Origin: a candidate division Zixibacteria bacterium SM23_81
GTDB lineage: Bacteria > SM23-81
DNA length: 64,000 nucleotides
Direction of reading: 5' to 3'
Assembly: GCA_001304015.1 (NCBI GenBank)
Contig: LJUY01000003.1
Span: 1-64,000 of the forward strand
Shown one piece after another: positions 50,381 through 59,717 of the stretch. The position numbers were made by a program, and so were the translations under genes. The notes under the pieces were generated by a model. It saw only the letters and a program-made list of their open reading frames with translations, had not been told where the DNA came from and ran no database searches. Numbering within the stretch: the stretch's first letter is position 1; each line of letters begins with the position of its first letter.

Positions 50381-51186
50381 AGAACATGGGCCGAATCAAA
50401 AGGGGGCTTTCGGCTCGATCACAAAGGGGCATTCGTCGGCCACATGCCAGATCGCAGCTTTTGAGCAAAAAGGTTCTTTTGGCTTTGCTCCTATGTCTGA
50501 TGACTTCTTCAGCCGCCGGTGGCCTGGCAGCCTGGACCAGGACGGCCCCGCTTTTCAAACTCTCGACCATAGACGTGGGAGGCAATCGGTTGGTCCCCTC
50601 CAAGTCGGCACTGGAGATAGCCATGGTGGAGAAGGATATCAATATCTTCGCCGTTGATCTGGAGGCTATTAAAAAGGCGCTGGAGCGGGATCCCAGGATT
50701 TTGGAGGTCACCATTCGCCGTGAGCTTCCATCTAAGATCGTCATCACCATCCGGGAACGAGAGCCCGTCCTGTTGCTGAGCGCTGGCCAGCTCTATGGCC
50801 TGGACCAAGGTGGCATGGTGATGCCCGTGAACCAGGTCCAGGGCTTGGATGACATCCCGGTGTTGACGGGCGCCTTCTCCGATGTGCAGCCCGGCGTGGC
50901 CTCCAAGCACATAGGTATCCAGAAAGGCCTGGAGATCAGGCAGGCCATTTTAGAGACGGCTCCTTTCCTGCTGGATCAGATTTCCGAGATCAACGTCTCC
51001 TTGCCAGAAGCTCCTCTGCTCTATCTCGTTGGGGGCGGAGCGCAGGTGCACCTAGGTTCTGGCAATCTCCGCGTCAAACTACGGCGCCTGTGGACTGTTT
51101 TGGAGGATCAGGCAGCTCAGGGAATATCCATCCAGCGTTTCGATTTGCGATTCAAAAATCAAGTTATTTGTCAGCCAGTCAGCTAA
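50377..51186 (+). CDS. ftsQ: Cell division protein FtsQ
   Basis: Bitopic divisome scaffold. It encodes 269 residues: a basic cytoplasmic tail, one transmembrane helix at about 30-50, a POTRA domain starting near FKLSTIDVGGNRLVP, and a beta domain with IREREPVLLL and LYGLDQGGMVMPV. It lies between murB and ftsA, as is standard; ddl is absent from its usual place next to it. The ATG overlaps the murB stop by four bases. Confidence 0.88.
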   Translation: MKNMGRIKRGLSARSQRGIRRPHARSQLLSKKVLLALLLCLMTSSAAGGLAAWTRTAPLFKLSTIDVGGNRLVPSKSALEIAMVEKDINIFAVDLEAIKKALERDPRILEVTIRRELPSKIVITIREREPVLLLSAGQLYGLDQGGMVMPVNQVQGLDDIPVLTGAFSDVQPGVASKHIGIQKGLEIRQAILETAPFLLDQISEINVSLPEAPLLYLVGGGAQVHLGSGNLRVKLRRLWTVLEDQAAQGISIQRFDLRFKNQVICQPVS

Positions 51187-51216
51187 AGGCTGAACCCTGA
51201 AAGGGGGGTGTGAGGT

Positions 51217-52455
51217 ATGGGGAACGAAAAGATCGTCGTCGGATTGGACATCGGGACCACGAAGATAGGCGCTGTCATCGCCGAGATTTCAGATGGAGAG
51301 GAGGAACCCAAGGTCGTGGGTGTGGGCACCAGCGTCTCCGAGGGGCTCAGGCGAGGGGTCGTGGTGAACCTGGAGAAGACGGTGCAATCCATCTCCAAGG
51401 CAATGGCTGAGGCGGAGCTGATGGCCGGGATTGAGGCAAATTCAGTGTTGGCCGGCATCGCCGGTGACCACATCAGAAGCATCAACAGTCGGGGGGTGAT
51501 TGCGGTATCTGGAGCCGACAGGGAGATCAGCAAAAGCGACGTGAATCGCGTGGTGGACGCCGCCAAGGCGGTGGCCATCCCCATGGATCGAGAGATCATC
51601 CATGTTTTGGCTCAGGAGTTTATCGTAGACGACCAGCCAGGCATAAAAGATCCTGTGGGCATGGCTGGTGTCAGGTTAGAGGCTGAGGTCCACATCGTCA
51701 CTGGCGCCGTGACGTCGGCCCAAAATATTTACAAAAGCATCCAGAAAGCCGGCCTGGGGGTGAAAGATCTCGTGCTGGAGCCTCTGGCTTCCAGCTATGC
51801 CGTTTTGTCTCCTGAGGAGAAGGAGTTGGGCGTCATGCTTCTGGATATCGGGGGTGGTACGACGGATATCGCTGTCTTCTTCGAGGGGAGTATTCGCCAT
51901 ACAGCCGTCATCGGGCTGGGTGGAAACAACGTTACCGGAGACATTGCCATTGGGCTGAGGACCTCCCACGCGCAGGCCGAGAAGATCAAGATGGAGAAGG
52001 GATGCGCTCTTGCCTCGCTGGTGTCCGAGGATGAGATGATCACCGTTCCCGGAATCGGGGGTCGTCAAGAAAGGCAGGTTCCCAGGTCGTTATTGACCTC
52101 CATCATCCAGCCACGGATGGAGGAGCTGTTTAGCTTAGCCCTCAGAGAGCTGCGGCGGAGCGATTATGCCGATCTCTTGGCGGCAGGTGTGGTCGTCACG
52201 GGGGGAGCTTCGCTGATGCCAGGTGCGGTTGAGCTGGCAGAGCAGGTTTTCGATATGCCAGTAAAACTGGGTGTCCCGGGCGGCTTCGGTGGTTTAAAGG
52301 ACTTGGCTCAGAATCCCATGCACGCCACCGGTGTGGGACTGGTTCTCTTTGCCATGCAGGATCCGGAGAAGAGTGGTCTGAAAAGATTGACCGAAGCGAA
52401 TATGTTCGAGAAGATTCTCGAGCGAATGAGAAGGTGGTATAACGAATTTTTCTAG
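51217..52455 (+). CDS. ftsA: Cell division protein FtsA
   Basis: Actin-like protein that tethers FtsZ to the membrane. It encodes 412 residues with VVGLDIGTTKIGAVIAEI at the N terminus, LDIGGGTTDIAVF, GLGGNNVTGDIAIGL, GVVVTGGASLMPG in the actin core, and a C-terminal amphipathic helix (KILERMRRWYNEFF) that should insert in the membrane. GAAAGGGGGG precedes the ATG. It is 30 bp after ftsQ and 41 bp before ftsZ. Confidence 0.95.
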   Translation: MGNEKIVVGLDIGTTKIGAVIAEISDGEEEPKVVGVGTSVSEGLRRGVVVNLEKTVQSISKAMAEAELMAGIEANSVLAGIAGDHIRSINSRGVIAVSGADREISKSDVNRVVDAAKAVAIPMDREIIHVLAQEFIVDDQPGIKDPVGMAGVRLEAEVHIVTGAVTSAQNIYKSIQKAGLGVKDLVLEPLASSYAVLSPEEKELGVMLLDIGGGTTDIAVFFEGSIRHTAVIGLGGNNVTGDIAIGLRTSHAQAEKIKMEKGCALASLVSEDEMITVPGIGGRQERQVPRSLLTSIIQPRMEELFSLALRELRRSDYADLLAAGVVVTGGASLMPGAVELAEQVFDMPVKLGVPGGFGGLKDLAQNPMHATGVGLVLFAMQDPEKSGLKRLTEANMFEKILERMRRWYNEFF

Positions 52456-52496
52456 AGAGGTTCCATAGAGGGTTCTCAATTCACAAGGAGGGAGAA

Positions 52497-53636
52497 ATGA
52501 CCTTCGAATTGGACAAGGAGTTCGCACGGGGTGCGAACATGAAGGTCGTCGGCGTGGGGGGAGCCGGGGGAAACGCCATCGACAGGATGATCTCTGCAAG
52601 CCTGTCGGGCGTGAACTTCGTCGCCACCAACACCGATGCACAGGCTTTGGAAAGGAGCCTGGCGCAGCAAAAAGTGCAGATTGGCAGCAAGATCACCCAG
52701 GGTTTGGGAGCAGGTGCCAATCCAGAGATTGGCAAAAGAGCTATGGAAGAGGATCGCGATCTGATGCTCTCCGCCCTGACGGGCTCGGACATGGTTTTCA
52801 TCACCGCTGGGATGGGTGGTGGGACGGGAACTGGTGCAGCACCCATCATCGCCGATATCGCCAGAGAACAGGGAGCCCTCACCGTGGCTGTGGTCACCAA
52901 GCCCTTCGAGTTTGAGGGATGTAAACGTATGAATCAAGCTGAGGAGGGACTTCGCGAGTTGAAGGAGCGAGTGGATACTCTCATCGCGATCCCCAACCAA
53001 CGACTGCTAAGCATCGTGGAGAAGACGACGCCTCTATTAGACGCTTTCCGATTGGCTGACGAGGTCCTGCTCCATGCCACCAGGGGCATCTCAGATCTGG
53101 TCACCATCCCCGGCCTGATAAACCTGGACTTCGCCGATGTGAGGACGATCATGTCGGAGATGGGGGATGCTTTGATGGGGACCGGAGCTGCCAGCGGTGA
53201 GGCCAGGGCCAGAGAGGCAGCCCAGGCAGCTATCTCCAGTCCGTTGTTGGAGGAGGTCTCGATTGCCGGGGCTCAGGGCTTGCTGGTGAATATCACTGGC
53301 GGCAAAGATCTCGCCCTCATGGAGGTAAACGAGGCGGTTTCGGTTATCTACGAAGCCGCTGGACCGGATGCTAATGTTATCTTCGGAGCCGTCATAGACG
53401 AGCGGAGTGAGGGAGAGGTGCGCGTGACGGTGATCGCCACAGGTTTAAACCCGAGCAGCACTGTCACGCCAAGGCGGTCCTATGATAAGGTAGTGGATTT
53501 TCTGAATCCAAAGCTCTCTGATCTAGATCGACCCGCTTTCTTAAGACGGGAGAGCTCGACCAGCCAACAACTGGATGCAGAGCCTCCCCCCGCGGATTCC
53601 GATGACTTGTCAATTCCTACCTTTCTGAGGAAATAG
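52497..53636 (+). CDS. ftsZ: Cell division protein FtsZ
   Basis: Tubulin-like GTPase forming the Z ring. It encodes 379 residues with VVGVGGAGGNAIDRM, NTDAQAL, the tubulin signature MGGGTGTGAAP, PFEFEG and the T7 loop NLDFADVRTIM. The linker after about residue 320 is short, and the end SIPTFLRK is the conserved C-terminal peptide that binds FtsA. GGAGGGAG lies upstream of the ATG. It is the last gene of the canonical dcw order; the next gene starts 5 bp after it. Confidence 0.97.
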   Translation: MTFELDKEFARGANMKVVGVGGAGGNAIDRMISASLSGVNFVATNTDAQALERSLAQQKVQIGSKITQGLGAGANPEIGKRAMEEDRDLMLSALTGSDMVFITAGMGGGTGTGAAPIIADIAREQGALTVAVVTKPFEFEGCKRMNQAEEGLRELKERVDTLIAIPNQRLLSIVEKTTPLLDAFRLADEVLLHATRGISDLVTIPGLINLDFADVRTIMSEMGDALMGTGAASGEARAREAAQAAISSPLLEEVSIAGAQGLLVNITGGKDLALMEVNEAVSVIYEAAGPDANVIFGAVIDERSEGEVRVTVIATGLNPSSTVTPRRSYDKVVDFLNPKLSDLDRPAFLRRESSTSQQLDAEPPPADSDDLSIPTFLRK

Positions 53637-53641
53637 GCGGA

Positions 53642-55297
53642 TTGAGATCCCCAAGAGCTCGCCGGGGAGGATTTGGGAAAAGCTGGCAGGCTGAGCGGAA
53701 CTGGTACTTGGTTCATGAGAAGGGAGGACTACGACCCAAAGAACCTGCTAGGTTGGAGGTGGCCCTGGGCTTTCCCAACCGTTACCCAGTGGGAATGTCA
53801 AATCTGGGATTTCAGGCCGTCTACGGCCTTCTCAACAGTTTAGAGGGTGTGCGGTGTGAGCGTTTCTTTCTCTGGGAAACGGGGGTCTCGAGAACACTGG
53901 AATCAGGTCGTTCCCTAGCTCAATTCTCCATGGTGGCCTTTACAGTACCCTTTGAGTTAGACTACCTCAATTTTCTGGAGATTCTCCACCGAGCTCGAAT
54001 TCCAGCGCTGGCCTCTCAGAGAAAAAAGGGCCATCCTCTCATCTGCGTGGGAGGGCCGTGTGCTTTTCTGAATCCCGAACCTCTGGCTCCTTTCGTCGAC
54101 TTTTTTGTGGTTGGCGAAGGCGAGAGCATTCTCCCTTCCCTGCTAGAGATCTTCCAATTCGCTGGCTCTAAGAAGGAGATCCTGGAGGCCAGCGTCAGAG
54201 TCCCTGGCATCTATGCTCCTTGCTTCTATCAGGTGAGTTACCTTCCCGATGGCCGCATAGAGGCCATTCGGCACAAACCTCCCGCTCCCGACAGAGTCAA
54301 GAGACAGTGGATTTCGGACCTGAATTCCTGTTTGACTGTCTCGCCCATCATCACGCCTCTGAGCCATTTTCAAGACATGTGCCTTGTGGAGGCACAGCGT
54401 GGCTGTGGCCATGGCTGTCGTTTCTGCGCCATGGGGTTTATTTATCGCCCCGTTCGCCATCGCTCCCTGGATTCCCTGAGTCTTCAAATTCAGGAGGCCA
54501 AAAAACGCAGTCAGCGTGTTGGGCTGGTGGGCTCTGCGGTGAGCGACTTGCCCCATCTTGAGGACCTGTGCCTTGTGGTAGCTTCTCACTGCGACGGCTT
54601 GGGAATTTCTTCCCTGCGTGCCGATCGGCTGACCCCATCTCTTCTCAAAAGACTATCCAGGTTGGGGATGCGAACCATCACCATCGCGCCAGAGGTGGGC
54701 TCGGAGCGGATGCGCAGGGTGATCAATAAGACGGTGACTCAACAGGATGTGCTTCAAACAGCTGCCTTTGCAGGAGAAGCTGGTATTCGACAATTAAAGC
54801 TTTACTTTATGATGGGCCTTCCAGAGGAGAGGGAGGAGGACGTAGTGGCCATCCGCACCTTAGTGGAGAATATCCGCCAGGTACCGGGCCTGCGAAAAAT
54901 CGCTATTAGTGTGAGTGCCTTCGTGCCCAAAGCGTCGACGCCGTTTCAGTGGGCCCAGATGATGACAGAGGCGGAGTTACGTCGAAAAATGCTTCTCTTG
55001 GCCCAAGGGCTGCGTCCCCTTAAGGGAGTGACCTTTGCCGGGGAAAGCGCACGGCGGTCCCTATGGCAAGGGGTGTTGGCTATGGGAGATCGTCGGGTGG
55101 GCCAAGTGCTTTGGCACCGTCAAATGGAGGGATTGACCTGGAATCGAGCATGGCGGAAAGTTGGAGTTGAGCGTGATTTTTATGTGCACCGGGAACGGAG
55201 CCACCGGGAAGTTCTCCCCTGGGAGATCATCGACCATGGTATATCCAAAGCGAAGCTATGGGCCGAATATATGAGGGCAAAGTCGGTGGCTGGTTGA
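53642..55297 (+). CDS. B12-binding-type radical SAM protein
   Basis: Encodes 551 residues of the TIGR03960-like radical SAM family. The first 200 residues resemble a cobalamin-binding-type Rossmann domain (PNRYPVGMSNLGFQAVYGLL, CVGGPCAFLNPEPLAPFVDFF). The 4Fe-4S motif CGHGCRFC has cysteines at 255, 259 and 262, and is followed by the SAM barrel with RADRLTPSLLKRL, IAPEVGSERMRRVINK and LKLYFMMGLPEE. The reaction is unknown. In other genomes a DUF2344 gene often follows; here rpmB on the other strand does. The start is TTG, 5 bp after ftsZ, so it is probably co-transcribed with the dcw genes. Confidence 0.85.
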   Translation: MRSPRARRGGFGKSWQAERNWYLVHEKGGLRPKEPARLEVALGFPNRYPVGMSNLGFQAVYGLLNSLEGVRCERFFLWETGVSRTLESGRSLAQFSMVAFTVPFELDYLNFLEILHRARIPALASQRKKGHPLICVGGPCAFLNPEPLAPFVDFFVVGEGESILPSLLEIFQFAGSKKEILEASVRVPGIYAPCFYQVSYLPDGRIEAIRHKPPAPDRVKRQWISDLNSCLTVSPIITPLSHFQDMCLVEAQRGCGHGCRFCAMGFIYRPVRHRSLDSLSLQIQEAKKRSQRVGLVGSAVSDLPHLEDLCLVVASHCDGLGISSLRADRLTPSLLKRLSRLGMRTITIAPEVGSERMRRVINKTVTQQDVLQTAAFAGEAGIRQLKLYFMMGLPEEREEDVVAIRTLVENIRQVPGLRKIAISVSAFVPKASTPFQWAQMMTEAELRRKMLLLAQGLRPLKGVTFAGESARRSLWQGVLAMGDRRVGQVLWHRQMEGLTWNRAWRKVGVERDFYVHRERSHREVLPWEIIDHGISKAKLWAEYMRAKSVAG

Positions 55298-55330
55298 TGA
55301 CCTCCTGTAAGGGTGCATTTACCTAAAAAT

Positions 55331-55355
55331 AAAGGGATGCCTTGGCATCCCTTTT
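55331..55355. terminator. Bidirectional terminator between the radical SAM gene and rpmB
   Basis: AAAGGGATGCC (55331-55341) pairs perfectly with GGCATCCCTTT (55344-55354), with a T run on the plus side and an A run on the minus side. It separates convergent genes. Confidence 0.85.
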
Positions 55356-55383
55356 TCACATCGCCCCAACATGTGGTAGTGAC

Positions 55384-55581
55384 CTAGGCTTTTATCATCC
55401 TCTGGACTCGACCCGATCGCAGACAGGTGGTGCAGACATCGATCTTCTTGGACTTTCCGTCGACGACCACGCGAACGCGCTGTAAGTTTGGCATCCACCG
55501 TCTTTTAGTTACGTTGTGAGCGTGGCTAATATTGCTCCCTGAGATGGGAACTTTTCCACATATTTCGCATCGGCGGGCCAT
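55384..55581 (-). CDS. rpmB: 50S ribosomal protein L28
   Basis: A 65-residue ribosomal protein of the zinc-binding (C+) form: CEICGK near the N terminus and CTTCLRSG near the C terminus, with GNNVSHAHNVTKRRW-like SGSNISHAHNVTKRRWMPN in between. On the minus strand AGGAGG lies 6 nt before the ATG. It stands alone between the dcw cluster and recG, divergent from recG. No clear minus-strand promoter was found. Confidence 0.95.
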   Translation of the reverse strand: MARRCEICGKVPISGSNISHAHNVTKRRWMPNLQRVRVVVDGKSKKIDVCTTCLRSGRVQRMIKA

Positions 55582-55723
55582 TGTTGCCTCCTGTTTTCCG
55601 CAAATTTATTCTATTTTTTAAAGAAGCATAGCCTGAGTTATGACTATGATCTAGGGATTTCCAACATACCGAATTTCAAGGGGGAAGGCAAGCGAAATTT
55701 TGCAGAAGGAGCCAGAAAAAAAC

Positions 55724-55752
55724 TTGACCCTGTGAGCAAAAAGTTGTAAACT
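55724..55752 (+). promoter_or_regulatory. Promoter of recG
   Basis: TTGACC (55724-55729) and TAAACT (55747-55752) with a 17-bp spacer. Predicted start is near 55759, which leaves very little leader before the recG start. Confidence 0.6.
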
Positions 55753-55786
55753 ATGTCAAGTTGTGAAGCCAGGAGCCTGTGGGGAG

Positions 55787-57919
55787 ATGATGGCCGGACA
55801 AGCTCCACGTTCCCGGAGAAATTTTACCAGGCATAGTCTGCACCTTGGAACCCCAGTTCAGTATCTTAAGGGCGTTGGACCCAGGCGGGCCGCCCTTTTG
55901 AAGGCTGTGGGCGTTGAGACAGTGGAGGACCTGCTGAACTATATTCCCCGGCGGTATTTGGATCGCAGCTCCGTGACTTCAATAGCAAAGCTTAGGTCCA
56001 ATGTCCAGGCCACTGTCGTGGGAAAAGTGGAGACCTTCGGCTTTCAAAAGGGCAGAACCACTCGTTTCGTGGTCATCCTCTCAGATGGAACGGGTTTCCT
56101 CAACTGCACGTGGTTTCATGGCTTGGAATACTTGCCCAAAGTCTTTCACGTGGGCGACACGGTGGTAGTCAGCGGTCCGGTAACCTTCTACCGTGGCAAG
56201 CAGATGGCACACCCGGAGTTTGAGATTCTATCTGGGACCGACCATGAGCTCATCCATACGGGAAGGGTGGTTCCCCTCTATGCCTCGACGGCTGACCTGA
56301 AACGAGCCCGGCTGGATAGCCGGGGAATGAGACGTATCGTCAAGCCAGCTCTGGATAGACTCGGTGCTACCATCCCTGAGACTTTGCCCTCCACCATACT
56401 GGAGAGCAACGGTCTGGTGGCCCGCTGGCAGGCTTACCAGAACGTGCACTTCCCCGAAAACATGGAGACAGCTCGAGAGGCTCGACGCAGGTTGGCTTTC
56501 GAGGAGCTTTTCTTCCTCGAGCTCTCTCTCGCTTTACGCAGAAGTCGTCGTCGCCAGAAGTCGGACGGCATCGTCTTCGAGAAAGCCAACGGTCTGATAC
56601 AACGCTTATTGAAGGAGCTTTCCTTCCAGCTCACCTCTGCTCAGAAGAAGGTTCTCCACGAGATCAGGGCCGATATGAAGAGCAGAAGACAGATGAATCG
56701 GCTCTTACAGGGAGACGTGGGCTCGGGGAAAACCGTGGTGGCCTTGATCACCATGCTCATCGCCGTGGAAAACGGTTATCAGGCAGCTCTGATGGCACCC
56801 ACGGAGATTCTGGCAGAGCAACATCACCTCACCCTTCGCGGTTTGTTGGACAAGCTGGGCGTTCAGGTAACCCTCCTGGTGGGCGGAATGAAGAAATCAC
56901 TGCGGGAACAGGCCTTGCTCTCCATAGAGAGTGGCCGGGCTCAGGTGGTCATTGGAACCCACGCCTTGATTCAGGAGACGGTGAGTTTCGAGCGTCTGGG
57001 TCTGGTGGTCATCGATGAACAGCACCGTTTCGGAGTGATACAACGAGCTACTTTACGCCGCAAGGGTATCTGTCCAGATGTGCTGGTAATGACCGCCACT
57101 CCTATTCCTCGGAGCCTGGCCATGACCATCTACGGGGATCTGGACGTTTCCATTCTGGGTCAGTTACCTCCTGGACGAATACCAGTTAAAACCAGATGGT
57201 TAGATGATCGTAAAAGAGAGGACGTCTATCGGTTTCTGGACGCGCAGATGAGTCAGGGAAGGCAGGTATATGTGGTCTGCCCCCTGGTTGAACAGTCGGA
57301 GAAGCTCGATTTAAAGGCGGCCAAGGAGATGGCCACGCGCCTGGCCAAGGAGGTGTTCCCTCAATGGCGCGTGGCTCTCATTCATGGACGAATGCCCAGC
57401 GCTGAAAAAGAGAGGGTGATGCAGGGCTTTTGCGATCATCACATCGACCTGCTGGTGAGTACCACCGTGGTGGAGGTGGGGGTGGATGTACCCAACGCCT
57501 CGGTTATGCTTATCGAACACGCCGAACGTTACGGACTTTCGCAGCTTCATCAGCTGCGGGGGCGAGTGGGTCGGGGCAAGCATCAAGCCTATTGTACGCT
57601 CCTCGCGAATTATCCGCTCTCAGAGGACGCCAAGTTGAGATTACGCTCTTTGTGCGAAACCAACGATGGTTTCCGAATCGCCGAAGCGGACCTGCGCTTG
57701 CGAGGTCCGGGAGAGATTTTCGGCACTCGTCAGCACGGCCTTCCGGAGCTGAAGGTGGCGGACCTCATCGAGGATGTCTCTCTCCTGAGAGTGGCTCGGC
57801 AGGATGCCTTTGCTACAGTGGAGAAAGATCCCGAGCTGAGCGATCCAGACCATGGCCCCTTGAGGTCAACCTTGCAGATGCGATATCGGAGAAAAATGGA
57901 GCTGGCCGATGTGGGTTGA
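55787..57919 (+). CDS. recG: ATP-dependent DNA helicase RecG
   Basis: Branch-migrating helicase that remodels stalled forks and Holliday junctions. It encodes about 710 residues: a wedge/OB domain (TPVQYLKGVGPRRAALL, then the RFVVILSDGTGFL strand), and helicase motifs I (QGDVGSGKTVVALI), II (VIDEQHRFGV), III (MTATPIPRSLAM) and VI (QLRGRVGRGKHQAYC). The C-terminal RLRGPGEIFGTRQHGLPEL is standard. The start is uncertain. The ATG at 55787 follows AGGAG; the GTG at 55763 is almost at the predicted transcription start. Confidence 0.93.
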   Translation: MMAGQAPRSRRNFTRHSLHLGTPVQYLKGVGPRRAALLKAVGVETVEDLLNYIPRRYLDRSSVTSIAKLRSNVQATVVGKVETFGFQKGRTTRFVVILSDGTGFLNCTWFHGLEYLPKVFHVGDTVVVSGPVTFYRGKQMAHPEFEILSGTDHELIHTGRVVPLYASTADLKRARLDSRGMRRIVKPALDRLGATIPETLPSTILESNGLVARWQAYQNVHFPENMETAREARRRLAFEELFFLELSLALRRSRRRQKSDGIVFEKANGLIQRLLKELSFQLTSAQKKVLHEIRADMKSRRQMNRLLQGDVGSGKTVVALITMLIAVENGYQAALMAPTEILAEQHHLTLRGLLDKLGVQVTLLVGGMKKSLREQALLSIESGRAQVVIGTHALIQETVSFERLGLVVIDEQHRFGVIQRATLRRKGICPDVLVMTATPIPRSLAMTIYGDLDVSILGQLPPGRIPVKTRWLDDRKREDVYRFLDAQMSQGRQVYVVCPLVEQSEKLDLKAAKEMATRLAKEVFPQWRVALIHGRMPSAEKERVMQGFCDHHIDLLVSTTVVEVGVDVPNASVMLIEHAERYGLSQLHQLRGRVGRGKHQAYCTLLANYPLSEDAKLRLRSLCETNDGFRIAEADLRLRGPGEIFGTRQHGLPELKVADLIEDVSLLRVARQDAFATVEKDPELSDPDHGPLRSTLQMRYRRKMELADVG

Positions 57920-57971
57920 CCGGGCTTCGTCTAATTCCGATACACAGGATATAATTCCATGAGGGCTCTTT

Positions 57972-58532
57972 ATGAGACTAAAAAAATACTTTGTACGTGA
58001 GCAGTTGGAGTTTGATGGCCAGCAGCTTAAGGCCCGCTGGGCACAACAGCGCTTCGGCCTAAAAGGTGAGAGCATAGTGGCTTTCGTGGGGCTCTATAAT
58101 CCTGCCCGTGATGTGACCTTCCCGTCGACCTACGAGATTTTTCGAAACGCGAAGATGTTGCATCTAGTGGTAGAACACCTTCACACTGATCTGGAGAAAC
58201 TTCGCCTGCAACAGCTTCTCCTCCTCTCCGTGTTGCAGGAAAAGCTGAACCATCGCCTCAAGGGAGATCTGGTCCAACGATGGGGTCAAAACCTCTGCCA
58301 TGAGTCGGCTCGGCTTACTGCTTCTAAAAGCTTGTTGACCAACTCCTCAGCCCTGATCTACACGGGGGTAAACATTCACAGGGGTGATCCAAAATCCAAG
58401 CTCTGGGGCATAGAGGAGGGGGGTATCGATCCTGAGGAATTGGCCCAGGTGGTCATGGATCAATACATCTTTGAGCTGGAAGGAATACGCCGTCCAAAGA
58501 ATCAACTCTCACCAGGGGACTTAGGCGTATAA
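57972..58532 (+). CDS. DUF366 family protein
   Basis: Encodes 186 residues. The pattern LEFDGQQLKARWAQQRFG, then ESIVAFVGLYNPARDV, MLHLVVEHLHTDLEKLRLQQ, ALIYTGVNIH and LWGIEEGGIDPEELAQVV matches DUF366, a family known mostly from archaea and a few bacteria; its function is unknown. GAGGG lies 6 nt before the ATG. It is 52 bp after recG and 36 bp before the flavoprotein gene, so all three are probably co-transcribed. Confidence 0.7.
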   Translation: MRLKKYFVREQLEFDGQQLKARWAQQRFGLKGESIVAFVGLYNPARDVTFPSTYEIFRNAKMLHLVVEHLHTDLEKLRLQQLLLLSVLQEKLNHRLKGDLVQRWGQNLCHESARLTASKSLLTNSSALIYTGVNIHRGDPKSKLWGIEEGGIDPEELAQVVMDQYIFELEGIRRPKNQLSPGDLGV

Positions 58533-58568
58533 TGATTTTCGACTGTTGTGTCAGGTGAGAGGCGCACC

Positions 58569-59633
58569 GTGGAGTATGACGTCATCATCTCTGGTGCAGG
58601 CCCTGCGGGCAGTACCGTGGGCTATGAATTAGCGCGCCGGGGTCATTCTGTGTTGATTTTGGAGAAGGAAACCCTTCCTCGCGATAAGCTGTGTGCAGGT
58701 GGAATTCCCAGGAGAATTCTGAAGCTCATTGACCTCCAAGATGGCCAGATGGTGGAGGACCGGATTCACAAGGTGGAATTCACCTTTCGACAAAAAGAAC
58801 GATTTGTATTAGAATCCTCCAGACCCCTTCTTTACACTGTCAGGCGGCGTAATTTCGATCACATGTTGGTGCAGCGAGCTTTGGCAGCGGGTTGCCAGGT
58901 TCGGGATGGCGAACCTGTCAATGGACTGAAGCAGGAGAAAACCGAGGTCTCTGTTCATACACCCCGGGGGCAGTTTCAAGCCAGGATTCTGGTGGGTGCC
59001 GACGGGGTTAGCGGAGCCGTAGCCAGACTAGGGCATTTCCGGATAAGGCGTTATTTCATATCCACGTTGCAGAGCGAGGTGGACATGACCCCCGAGACGA
59101 TAAACCGATATCGGGGTCGCGTCTGGATCGGCTTTGGCTTGGTGCGTAATGGATACGCATGGATCTTCCCCAAGAAGGATCATCTCACCGTGGGCATGGG
59201 GGCTACCCTGGGGAGGGGTCGGGCAAAAGTCTTCAGGAATGCCTTTCAGCTCCTTCTGCAGACGCTTTTTCCCCGGTATCGGGGCACACCCGTGGCTTCT
59301 TTTCCCATCTCCTTGGGTGGAGTCAAACAGAACTTAGTGCAGGGACGTGTATTGCTGGTTGGAGAAGCGGCAAGCTTGGTTAACCCGTTAACCGCCGAGG
59401 GAATCTACTATGCCATGAGGTCCGCTCAGTTCGCTGCTGAAGCAGCAGATGGTTTTCTGAATAATCGAACACCTCACTTAGGGTCTTATCAACGCTTGGT
59501 CGACGAGAATATGGGCTCTTTCTTTCGCAAAAGCAGGATATTTTCAGGCCTTTTTTATGGCCTGCCCAGCGTGTCCTTTCGGATGTTTATCAAGGACAAT
59601 AAGAGGTTGATTCGCTATTTCGGCAAGGATTGA
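58569..59633 (+). CDS. Geranylgeranyl reductase family flavoprotein
   Basis: Encodes 354 residues of the FAD-dependent geranylgeranyl/digeranylgeranyl reductase family, which saturates isoprenoid chains. The FAD motif GAGPAGSTVGYELARRG is followed by DKLCAGGIPRRIL with the cysteine typical of the family, DGVSGAVARLG, GYAWIFPKKDHLTVGMG and LVGEAASLVNPLTAEGIYYAM. The GTG at 58569 has GAGAGG 5 nt upstream; the GTG at 58548 is less likely. Whether the substrate is a quinone tail, a carotenoid precursor or an archaeal-type lipid cannot be told. Confidence 0.82.
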   Translation: MEYDVIISGAGPAGSTVGYELARRGHSVLILEKETLPRDKLCAGGIPRRILKLIDLQDGQMVEDRIHKVEFTFRQKERFVLESSRPLLYTVRRRNFDHMLVQRALAAGCQVRDGEPVNGLKQEKTEVSVHTPRGQFQARILVGADGVSGAVARLGHFRIRRYFISTLQSEVDMTPETINRYRGRVWIGFGLVRNGYAWIFPKKDHLTVGMGATLGRGRAKVFRNAFQLLLQTLFPRYRGTPVASFPISLGGVKQNLVQGRVLLVGEAASLVNPLTAEGIYYAMRSAQFAAEAADGFLNNRTPHLGSYQRLVDENMGSFFRKSRIFSGLFYGLPSVSFRMFIKDNKRLIRYFGKD

Positions 59634-59717
59634 AGTCACATCTTCTGGAAATATCATCCAGGGGCTTATGCATCGATTCCGGGCATAAAATTTGCTCTTT
59701 GCTATAGGAGAAAGATA

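Noticed and set aside
59681-59695. Sigma54-like GGGCATA-N4-TTGC before the DUF1844 gene
   Set aside because: The predicted start would fall inside the ribosome-binding site of the gene, and the T of the -24 element is missing.
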